A DNA stretch of 64,000 bases from Merluccius polli (taxonomy: Eukaryota > Chordata > Actinopteri > Gadiformes > Merlucciidae). Shown here piece after piece: positions 11,201-53,345 of the stretch; position 1 is the first letter of the stretch, and each line of letters starts with the position of its first letter. The position numbers were made by a program, and so were the translations under genes. The stretch lies in NCBI GenBank assembly GCA_030340625.1, contig JAOPHQ010003991.1, forward strand, positions 152,501 to 216,500. Reading direction: 5' to 3'. A model generated the notes under the pieces. That model searched no databases. It worked only from the letters and a program-made list of their open reading frames with translations, and was not told the origin of the DNA.

Positions 11201-11736
11201 GAGAGAAAGAGAGAGAGATTGTGGCGAGGCAGCGCGTACTTTGAGGCTTCTGAACTGGGAGTATTTTTTTTCACCACCTTAAAAAAAACAATAATTACTT
11301 CAATCAATTTAAGAATTATACTCCCATCCCTTTACGAAGAACAGCGAAACAACCATTTAAACTTTGATAAGTCGTTGCTCCGATATTAACAGTACTACTA
11401 AATGATATAACAAGCAGCATAGTGTTTAGGCTAAAATGGTATAGGGTTAGTCGTTTTGCAATCACTGTCCATATATAAGTGGATATTGTAGACATTATGC
11501 AACACAGATGTTATAAGAAAAATAACAATAAAACAAATTAACCAACGTTTTTTTAGGTTGTTTTCCTGTTTGAAATCCACTACTAATCAACAGCATCGTT
11601 TCATAGTGTCAGGAATACCTACTTTATAGGAGCTCCCCTTTCTTGGAGTAGAATTAACGTGTTATTAAATTAAATTATGACTATGAAACCAATCGTTTTT
11701 TGGTGGTAGTGGTGTGTACGGTGGAACGGGCGTCAT

Positions 11737-42568
<30,832 letters not shown>

Positions 42569-42570
42569 CT

Positions 42571-43730
42571 CTGGGCGAGTGCAGGTAGAAGTATCAAAGC
42601 TATGAAGACGAAAAAGATTTCAACTTTCTGCACAACTTTCATCATCCGCAGCATCATCATCATTGCAAGACAAAGGAAATGCGTAGTTCAAAATAGCATG
42701 AAGCACTAAAGCAAGGGGGGTAAAAATAATAATAATAATAAAATTAAGTGTGACTTCAGGTGTGTTCATATATTAGTAGTCGACATGTATCTCAGAACTG
42801 AGTAATAGGTACAATACTGCCAGCTGAAGCTCCCGATGTCTGAACCGTGATTTGTTGCCATGTCGATCTCCACTAAACAACCCAGACCTGCTGCAAGCCC
42901 ACCTCCACCTTCACCTCCACCCCCACCTCCACCTCCACCCCCACCTTCACCTCCACCCCCACCAAGCAACGGGTCTCACACACAACACACTGCATGTGAC
43001 GAGCTAGCTAACTCGACAGGGCTCTTCGTTTAATAAGAGTGGGTGCAAATATCCAGTTCGCATGACACATGACTACCAGGTAGCGACTACCTGCATTCAT
43101 CGATTAACCCCAGTCATCAATCCCCTCGTGGACATAGTGAGTCTAAACTGCGACATAGTATGTTGTCCACAAATGACGCTAGCTAACTGTATGCTGGTAA
43201 GCTAGCAGTGAGTGGTCAAAGTACAAACTGAAACTGATGGAGATCAAGGTGCTGTCCATTAAAAAAAGCCGGATGCAACTTACAATCACGCGCTCTTTGT
43301 GTACGTCTTAGTTTGATACGTTACATTTTTGTTTTAACTGTTTCACAGCAACGGAATTGTCTTGAGACAAAAGTACTTTATGCATCCATCCTTCGGTATT
43401 GTTTTATGTTCAATTCGTCTGCGAGAGCAGTGACGTCACGCGCGTCGTCTACGGCAGGGCGAAACTACAACCAATCAAAACATGTATTTGGAAAAAAAAA
43501 GGGGGCGGGATAATGAGTAGGTATCCTAGCAACTCTGTCGTAAAGGGGGTTTGTTGTCGTGGAGATTCTTCCTCGGAATCCGACGGTTGGTCAGTTTCAC
43601 AACAGGAGGCGTCAACGGCTTTATGAGCACTGAGCAGCAGGTTAGGCTGGCCGCGTCTCTCTGACAAGCTGCTAACTTTGTACAAAGTTTTTACCTTTTG
43701 CTAAAGTAACTACAGCAGCATACTAATGCA
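42571..43730. other. myof-parg intergenic region with parg promoter and probable 5' UTR
   Basis: About 1.1 kb between the myof polyadenylation region and the proposed parg start exon. It contains a (CCACCT)n-like low-complexity run at 42894-42964, the CRE and CCAAT box near 43.45 kb, and CpG-rich DNA. Transcripts initiating here would need one or more non-coding exons spliced to 42570; I could not fix them. Confidence 0.5.
43431..43438. promoter_or_regulatory. CRE palindrome in the parg upstream region
   Basis: TGACGTCA followed by CpG-rich cgcgcgtcgtc; a consensus CREB/ATF site 0.86 kb above the proposed parg ATG. A CCAAT box (43471-43475, in CCAATCA) lies 32 bases further upstream. Both fit a TATA-less housekeeping promoter. 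Confidence 0.5.
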
Positions 43731-43750
43731 AACAATAAGTCGTCATTACG

Positions 43751-43756
43751 TTTATT
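43751..43756 (-). terminator. myof: myof polyadenylation signal
   Basis: AATAAA on the minus strand, 254 bases past the myof stop. Cleavage would fall at about 43725-43740, making a 3' UTR of roughly 280 bases (43730-44009). Confidence 0.6.
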
Positions 43757-44009
43757 AAAATGCTTACACTTCATAGAATTTAATACCATACAAAATGCGT
43801 TACGACACAAATATAACACACAAAACACAAGTAGCGTTAAACGCAGTGCAAAAACAAAAGCTACAAGTGCATTTCAAATGAGATAATACGAATAATAGCA
43901 GGCATTAAACATGTTTCAATGTCTCTCTTCCCAGGGGCAGGTTACTGGTTTATGGTGAACTATCATCCCTCTGTCTTCTGGAGCAGGAGAGCAGCCTCCA
44001 AGTCGGTGA

Positions 44010-44048
44010 CTACGAGAAAGGCTTCACAATCTTCATTGAGATGTAGTT
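44010..44048 (-). CDS. myof: myof last coding exon
   Basis: Encodes NYISMKIVKPFS and a TAG stop (44012-44010); the short extracellular tail of ferlins. Phase 0 join to the anchor exon. Confidence 0.93.
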   Translation of the reverse strand, partial: NYISMKIVKPFS

Positions 44049-45289
44049 CTGTGGACGCAATCATGAATACAAAGGTTACTGATGTACATCTCAAACATTT
44101 GTTACAAAACTCCCATAGAATGCAACAAAAAAAAAAAGTATATATATATATACATATATATAATATATATACAAATGTGATATGCATGTAATAATCAGTA
44201 GGAGGCGCTTTATGATCAATATGCAGAATGCAAGGTGTATATAAGGACAATATGTGAAGGTCAATATGATAAATGGTCCTACAGGAAGGGAGTAGAACAG
44301 GATTCCCAGGAAGAGGAGGACCAGCAGGAGGATAATGGACATGATGAAAATCCATTTGAATCTGCGCCACACGATGAATTTCATTGTCTTGCACGGATTT
44401 GTGAACCAGAAGAAGGACGTGTCGGGGCGGCTGTAAGACAAAACATCAAAAGAGTTCATTGTATATATTTACGAATGCAAGGAAACAAAGTATGAAAAAA
44501 TATAACACAAGTAGTAAAAAGAAATGTGCATGCTTCATTTGAACTCCTACGGAAGAAACATCGTCTCACTTGGGAGGGTCCAGTTTTGGGTTCATGTTGG
44601 GCTCATCTCTGCCCTTTCCCGCCGGTTTTTCCTCCATTTCCTTCTCCTCCACGATCTCCAAGGTCATCTCCACCTTCCCCTATGAAACATGGAAAAGAAA
44701 TTACTAAACGATCCTGCTCACAAATGTCCTGTGTGCCCGGATTGTGAGTCTATTTCTTTTAATACCATACCCCGATCACATGTTTTCCATCCTGCTCGAT
44801 CAAGCAGGGCCACCAGCCTCGCACTGACTTCTGGGAGAACAAGGAGTTTGCCGGTGAGCCTTTGGATCCTTGGCTCCAGCCCTCCATGCCCGGTATCATC
44901 TTCATGCCGCACTTCTCCGGCCTTTTAGCTGGAGGAATCAGATGCAGCAGGTCCAGCTCCACTGTGCCTGTGGCAGAGTTACGGACAAGCAGTTGTGGAC
45001 ATACATCCCATCTACTTTCAGTGGAAATCCAGCCACTCCCTTCTGGTCGGACTCGGAGGTATAGATACCCCAAGATCAGAACCAGCCAACTGAGCAAAAC
45101 ACAGATGTATTCTAATGGCAATAACTCTGTGGACTACTTGGACTAGGGAGATGTGAAATATACAGACTATGGGATGTGATCAGGGATACATAGGGGATGT
45201 GCAGTATACTTACTATTTATTTTGTATTACAATTGTTGGTATACAGTTATTTACATTACACACTGGTAGCGGATGAGGTGTCATACCCC

Positions 45290-45346
<57 letters not shown>

Positions 45347-47508
45347 CTGCTTTGAGTATCTTGTAAAGCGCTAAATAAATGCAATGAGTTATTATTATTA
45401 ATTATATGCACTTTAAATGCCTGCCTGGACTGATGTTATTTATTATGGCCTACCTTGGACTGTTGTTTTTGCTTATCTGATGTACTTGTAATGTGTCTAT
45501 ATGTTCTCTCTGCTGTACCGCAAATTGCCTCTCCAAGGACATTAAAGTCCAAGCAATGTGGTTTAAATAGTTTTCTTCTCAATGTCAATGTCCTTTGTAT
45601 TTATTTTGTTCTCTTAGATGAGGAGCAGCACTGACTCACCTAGGTAGTCATCCAGGGAGAATTTGTCATTGTCCCATATCTGGATGATCAACTTTGGAGG
45701 GGTCCTGAATTCGGTTTTGTCCAGATTCCAAAAGCGGTTCTGGGAGAGATGAACCATCACAACGTCTTGCTGTTGGACTCCTTTTAACTTCAAGCAGGTT
45801 TATTGCATTTACACCAAAGATGTAGTACTAAAATAAATGCCACACTTACTTTTTTGGACACCAGACACAGTTGTTCTGCTGGCAAGTAGTCGAACTCGAA
45901 GATGAACCTCCAGTTGAAGTTCCCGTCTCCATCCAGGGATCTATAGTGGACATCTGTTTTCTGCTTGTCCTGCTCCATCCCTGGCATCCACCTGGGAGAC
46001 GTGTGTAGCGATATTGTTACCAAATTAGTCATGTGTAGTACAAATAGTTCACCAAATACGAACATGTTTCAACCCATGGTACTGATAAACATCTCTATAA
46101 TTAAATTCAAAGTTCAAAGACATGAAAAGGCCCTGCCTGGCTCAACTGGCAGAGCACGGCGCTGTTAGGGAGTTACTGGTTCAGTTCCCACTGGGGTCAC
46201 CTCGGCTAAGAATGTATGTACTCAGAGACGCTTTGGATAAAATAATATATACAGAATTGAATATTGTGGCAGTAGATCCTGCCCCATGCCACGGCTTTGC
46301 TGGGCTCCTCCGACACAGGACACAGGTAGATGTTGTACACCAGTTTATTGGCGAGGTGGTACAAGATGTTAGAGTCAGAGCACATGTTACATGCTGTCAT
46401 GGCAGAGGCTCTTTTCCCTGAGTGTGTGTGGTGATAGCTGGTTTATCCTGTTGGCCTTGATTACTCATGCAGCACCCCTAATCCTAATCCAAGCTTAATC
46501 CATCTAACTCGGGCCAGGTGAGGCAGATATCAACCACACACACTCCGCAAATATATACGACTATTATATTAAACAAAACTAATGTTTACTATATAGGGGG
46601 TTGTAATATAGTGGTCAATAGACACAATCATGTACCCTTTCACGTAGATGTCACTCATGTTTTCTCCAGTGATGCTCGTTTCGTCCAGTATGACATCCGT
46701 CGTGTTCCAGATGATGGCCCGCAGGTGGCACCTGTGACAATCCCACCGTTATATGAGGCATGTCCATGCGGTATATGAAATAATATACATTACATGACAT
46801 TATTCTGAGTATTGTATGAACTTGTATGGGAGTCAACAGGGCTGAATTTAAAATGTTTTGATTTCAATCTAAATCTCCATGAAATGTTCCTGGCAGGGTT
46901 TGTCTAATTAAAATATAATTTTCCACATCAAGATATGTGTTATTGGTTGTAATGTAATGTAAGGGTAGAAGACTGTGTAATGCCAGTCAACATTAGTTAA
47001 CTGGCATAAAGTATGGCTCAGAGAGGGAGTAAAAAGCAGCGGGAGTAACAGTGTTTGAGCGACTATATGTTTTCATGTATGGTACTAGCCTACTATAGTT
47101 TCAGAATGTTTCACTTTCTGTACACAGTTGTACCAATGACATTTTTTAAACAAAATAGACATTTCTTGATGTGGAAAATTCAATTTTAAATTCGACAAAC
47201 CCCGCCAGGAACATTTCATGGAGATTCAGCATGAAAGCTCCATTGACTCCCTTACAACGTTTTCCCTTTCTAAGGTCCAGGCGTGACGCGTGAGGTGGGC
47301 CGTTAGCCACGCTCTTCCTACCTCTTGGCTTTTCGTGGCTCGATGACAAACGGCGGCCCTGGCAGGCCCAGACTCTTGGGGAAGATGTCCACCCACATTT
47401 GAATCCTTCCCTGAGGTAAAAAACATTGTTGAAATTTAAATGTAAGAATCGAGTACAGAATCAGTACATTTACATTATCGGGTTTAACTACTACATAGTT
47501 TCAGTCCA

Positions 47509-47544
<36 letters not shown>

Positions 47545-50500
47545 ATGCAAAAGTGACACTTTCGTCGTCACCCCTCTCGTCCGTGAGAAGCCACAGGAGA
47601 AGCTATGTGTCTTTATTTGGCCAGTTATCACCAAATAACCCGGCAATGTTATGGTTGCTTTGGTTATAGCAGGCAAGCCTCCATGTCAATATAGTTTTGT
47701 TAGACTCATAGAAATAATGTTACACCTTGGCTTGCTTGTCAAGTCTTTCATTACTCTGAATTGGCAGGCTTTTTATTGGAACCAGTGTGAGGGTTTTGTG
47801 TTTTGTGTTCTGCTCTGCCTCTCCTTTCCCCTCCACCCTCCTCCTCTGCAGGGCCTGGCAGGCTGATGAGGCACACAAACCTATCACCACTCAACCACTC
47901 CTTAAAGACTCTGGCCATCACCCAGCTCCTCTGCCAGATAATGCCGATAAGTGTTGGTGTTTGTGCCGTGCCCAAGCTCTTCCATGTGCTCGGCTCAGAC
48001 CTCCCGCCTTCGCTGCCAGCCTCGTATTGTTTTCGTTGTTGTTTTCCTTGTAAAATAAACCTTTTCGTACTTACGCGCTCGTCCCTGTCTCTGCTTTGGG
48101 GGTCCAACATTATCTGGCCATAACAACAAGAGCCTCAACTTTTACCACCGTGCCCAGTGGATGCCATTTTAGGGCAATGCAGTTTTGTATAGAGATGTGA
48201 TTTTCAAAACTCAAGAGTTTTCCCCTAATATTTCTAAATAATATGTTCATAAACAGTGGGTGTCGCGGTTACCGCGGTTTTGGTAGTCTATCTTACAAAA
48301 GAAGCCTATCTTACAAAAGATCCTACGTGATATTGTATTTGTTTTTTGCGTTATTAAAACAACACATTTGTTTTAACGAATTTAACCACTTTAGAAATTA
48401 AAAGGAAAAAAACATCAGTTGATAAAAAACATGATTGTGCGCCGTGACGTCACCTGTATTTACATTGAAGGCCAATGATGTTTTTCACCAGGCGTGGTGA
48501 ACGTGGACAAGTTAGTTCTCCACTCAGTTACAGTACAGACAAGTAAGCCAGTTCAACGTTGGCTATCACACCCCAGACACATGTGTATGTATGTATGTGT
48601 GTGTGTGTCTAACCTGAGATAGTGTAGGTTGGTAGGAACTGTATAAGGTCCTTGTCTCCACGTGCTCCGGTACCAAACCCTGGTTCCTGAGGACATGCAG
48701 GGCCAGCCTTTCCTTCGCTGGGCCAAGATGCTGGTGGGCCACCATATTGGCCTCTGAAAAATACAAGAACACTTTTTTTAAATGATTAAAAAAACATTAA
48801 TAAAAGGTACAATATGCAAATGATTGTTGTTTGAAATGTGCTCTGAAACACATTCTGTCATGTAGACGCTAACTTTAAGGGTTTGGAGAGAGTAGGAGAG
48901 GAGGGTGAGGAGCAGAGTGTTTACTACAAATGTGAGTTTCATTAAAGAATCCCTTGAGACAACAAAACCAAAGTGACATTGAGTATAAAGTGAAAATCTA
49001 TGTATAATTGTGATACAAACAAACTCTTGGTTTGGATTTAGTGACCATGGGAGTTATCCTTCTTATCTTCAACAGTGTTAACCTGCGTACCAAAGTCCAG
49101 CAGGTTGTACTGTTTCCCCGCGAAGGACAGAGAGCTGCCGTCCATCTGTAAGACCGGAGGAGACATCCCCCTCAGCTTGGCCACGTTTTGCAGGATCTGG
49201 GAGGGCTTCAGCTGGTCCCGCCACTGGTTGGTCCCGGAGCTGGAGGGAAACAGCATACTTATTCAAAACAACTTTACCAATCCCACCGGGGCAATTAGTT
49301 ATGAGCGGCGTCTAAACAGAGAACCACAGTAACAACTTTCCCACTGGGACCACCCGTGCTAAAAATTATATGCACTCACAGTATTGTAAGGCGCTTTGGA
49401 TAAAAACATCCACCAAATGGTGGATATTATAAAATACAAACAAACAAATACACCAAGCTAAAATACAAACAAACAAATACACCAAGCTAAAATACAAACA
49501 AACAAATACACCAAGCTAAAATACAAACAAACAAATACACCAAGGAGCTAAAATGTGGAAAAAGCAAACCTATGGAGCGTTTAAAAATCAGATTGCAGAG
49601 GGGATGTTTGGCGGTTAGTTGTACAAGCAAGTAAAACATAATGGCAACAGAGAAAATGTCCCGAAGAAGTCAACATGCTTGCTGCTTTCCGGAGGATTTG
49701 TTGGTTGTAGAAAAATTCATATCTCTTTGTTTCAATGGCTGTTCAGGCTGTATCTGTCTTTTACTGTGAGGCTTTAAAACCAACAAATAAAAGAAAAACT
49801 CAGACTCTCAATAACAGATTGATAAAAGCGACAGAGGATGACAGGACTGACAGGAAATGAATTTACTTTACAGAAAAGGAATTTAGTTTACACAATACAC
49901 ATTCTGTGTCCTGTTTTTTTTGTGTAGATACTTCAATTTTGATTGTTGTAAGTTGGATATTAAAGTAGGGTTAGCGGCAGCTTACAGACCAAGCTAGACT
50001 TGGTGTGTACCACAGACCAGTATGAGCTTACATGCAGTAGGACTGTGGAAGGCCACAGTAGGAGCTGAAGCGAGAGAGGAGTCTGTTCTCCAGGTCGATG
50101 ATGGTCTCGCCCACTTTCTCGTCCCGACTCAGCAGGTCAAAGTCGTAGACTGCGATCTTCAGGTCCTTGTCATGGGGCAGGAAGCAGGAAATCTCAAACG
50201 TCCTGGATACAAAGACAAAAAAAAGAGACATCGTTTTTAACCCCAAACAAACCCAAATACAACATGAATAAACCATATGTCTATTCGGAAATACACAAAA
50301 TAATCCAAAGTGTAATGAGTCTATAGACTATTCATTATTATGTATTAATTATTTTTCTTAACATGCACTCGTTGTCTTACCGGCCAAACTCTGGATTGAG
50401 TGTGTTGGGTTTGTAGTTTTCTCTGTCATCCACTCTTTTCCTCCCAAGATGAATCTTAATGTAGGGGTCGCACTGAGATGGGAACCGACACAGAACCTTT

Positions 50501-50670
50501 TGTTTAGTCTTAAATTTGATCTAATGAATACGGAGCCACAGTCATATATCCAAATTAAGATGTCCATTTGTTAAACAACATAAGACAAGATATGTTATTG
50601 ATGCCAGATGGGACATTTGGGTGTTAAAAAGATTAATAATTAAAAATATATATTTTTTAAATTAAAAGAA

Positions 50671-50707
<37 letters not shown>

Positions 50708-53198
50708 AATATTTGCAAAAAAATACAAAAAATATGTCAATATGCAAATTATGAGTAGTTGACATTAAATTTAAATGTGAATAATAACAGTAGAGTTTTG
50801 TTTGCATTAGCCATGGTCATGTGTTTGGGATTGAAAAGGGCTTGTACATTGCGACGTCACATCGCAATGACCGCCTCCATTTTGGAAGCATTTGGCATGT
50901 TAGTTATGTTGTATGTTAGTTATGTTGTATGTTGTTATGTTGGTAGTCATGTTTTTTTGGTCATTGTTTAGTAATTAATCGTGAAAAGGATTTGTCATTA
51001 TGGGGAGACGTGCTTGTGTTTGAAAGTGCCGCAGCGTTTCTCATGTGAGACATGGGAAAACGATGTTTTCCTGAGCCTAAGTTACGGTTGATTTAGGATT
51101 TTACAGTTCTACAACTCTCTCTCTCTCGCCTCTCAATATGGGCGGAGTATCGCCAACAAAAAAATCCCATGATACATTCTGATGTACAAGCCCTATAGGG
51201 GAGCCCCACCAGGCCGTTGTTGTCCTTGGGCTGCAGGTCGATGCAGCGCACCACGTAGATCCTGACCAGACACTCCTGCTGGTCCGCTCTCAGGAAGCTC
51301 CCTGAACTGGCGTGGGGGAGCAGCCATCCCGGGGTCATCGTACAGCGGGTACACCCTGAAGGAGCCCTGTAGGGTGGCACAAAACAGGCAACAGGCATTA
51401 TGTATGGGGGCAGTCTATATTTTTACTAATGTACCCCCTCGAAGGAGTACCCCCACTTATCGGGATGACTGGATGTTGGAAAATCATGCAACCGTTAGCT
51501 CATTTCCCCCCCGGAAAGCACCAAGTCACTCTTGGGGTTTCTGTTTTAGATTTTGTTTTTGCAGGTTCTCCTTCTACTAGTAAGTACTTATTTAGAGAGT
51601 CATTTGAAATGCACTGGAAGTAAACCTTTAACTTTGACTATCTTGAGGCAGGACTCAAACAAAATGACTAGTAAATGGCAGGGAAGAAAAACACTGGTGA
51701 AACAATCATTGTCCTTCTGTTATGTTACCCGCATGTATCAGTCACTGACTCTCCGGCCGCAGAGAGCTTCATATCATCCATCATCGTTCCATTAGGACTC
51801 ATTAGCTCTTCTCTCCTGTCAAACTCCCCCTCCATCAACCCACGGTCACTGCTCCGCAAATCATGCGCAAACCCTGTTGCTTCATACCGTCCACATATAG
51901 GGGACACATACAGGGGAACATAACTGCGCTCTCATCTTTATAGTTTGTTCCTCACGGGTGGTGTCACCAAATGTGCAATGTGCATAGAACGCATTTATGT
52001 TCATAGAAATCCTTACTTTCGTGTCTATGTTTGCGTTATAGTCTCTTGTTTTGTCCTCGTATTGATATCTCGATCATACGCAGTTGATAATCTCTATATA
52101 CACAATGTTATAGGTTATGTTCCAATATTTGTTTGCACTTATGGTATTTATCCATGCTGGCTTATCACACGCAGTGAGCTTATATTTAATTTACATTATA
52201 TAATACATAATGACGTAATGTATAAAGTCTGTGTGAGCAGTCACAGATCTGTTTAATATCTACAAGATACAAGGCCGTTTTTATATCAAAATGAGTCTAA
52301 TTTAAATTCTTTATGAATTCCACCAGGGGGCAGACAGAGACTAAAATCGAATGAACAAAGTGACGTATGTATATGATATGAGGAGTGCACTATTTTAACT
52401 CCACAATGTGGTGTCCAGTTGAACCTTGAACTCTCCCACGATGGACGGATCTTCGTCCTCGTCCTCCATCTTGCCCCGCTGCAGTTTGAAGGTGCTGCAG
52501 AAGTCCGTCAGCCCGCAGAACTCAGGCACCTCCTCAAGCTCACAGTCGTACACCTGGGGTAGACACACACACACACACATACACACACACACGCACGCAC
52601 ACACACAAACACGCACACATGCGCACACACACACACACACACACACACATGCGGTCACAATGAGTTGGTTTTAAAGACTATCATTGTGAAAATTGCAGGC
52701 CATGCACATAGACGACCACAGTGTTCTCCGTTCTGCACCTGCAGGGTGTCGTATCCCTTTTGGAGGTACGGTCCACACTTCTCCCGGTCTCCCAGGGAGG
52801 CGTAGAACTTACTCCACCAGTCCACCGTGTCTTCCTGCTGAAACAGGAAGTGACCAAGTCAGGATTGTGAAGTGAGGATTTAAAAACTACACTGCCTATG
52901 TGTGTAAACAGGTGAATATACAATACAAGCAATATAGAATAACTACCTTTTCTTCATTAATCTGTGTACAGAGGAGCAAACAGAAAAGATATCCATGAGA
53001 ACGGCAGGAGGTTATTGCTGTTTTGAAGGGTTGATGTTTTGGGAATTATTATTTACCTCAGCGCTTAAAATGGGTCTGTCTTCGATGGTTATGACCACAT
53101 CGCCTGGGGTGGCTGAAATCATCGCCACTAGAAAACATGCACATCATCAGGTGAGTGTGTGTGAGTAAGTGAGTGAGTGAGTGAGTGAGTGTATGTGT

Positions 53199-53243
<45 letters not shown>

Positions 53244-53299
53244 TATGGCGTGCGTGCATGATTGAGTGAGTGAGTGAGTGAGTGAGTGAGTGAGTGAGT

Positions 53300-53345
<46 letters not shown>

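Larger units (their letters stand above)
7960..11736. other. ogdhl-parg intergenic region
   Basis: Left 150 bases are GC-rich (ogdhl promoter side). The rest is AT-rich and unique-looking, with a (TA)n tract (8138-8233), poly-C at 10608-10633 and 10925-10938, and a GA-rich patch near 11190-11220. No exon, RNA gene or clear mobile element recognised. The parg 3' UTR must lie in the right part. Confidence 0.6.

Noticed and set aside
42766..42969. Minus-strand frame starting with a poly-Gly run upstream of parg, considered as a first coding exon.
   Set aside because: The Gly run is a (CCACCT)n-like simple repeat; I found no donor joining it in frame to the 42540 exon.
43449..43685. Minus-strand 78-codon frame (DQPSDSEEESPRQQTP) between myof and parg.
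   Set aside because: No homology recognised, no splice support, and it overlaps the CCAAT/CRE promoter-like DNA; most likely chance.
46131..46245. tRNA-like A and B boxes, considered as a tRNA gene.
   Set aside because: No cloverleaf with paired acceptor stem; the sequence continues into a SINE body and related copies occur at 40.6 and 49.3 kb.
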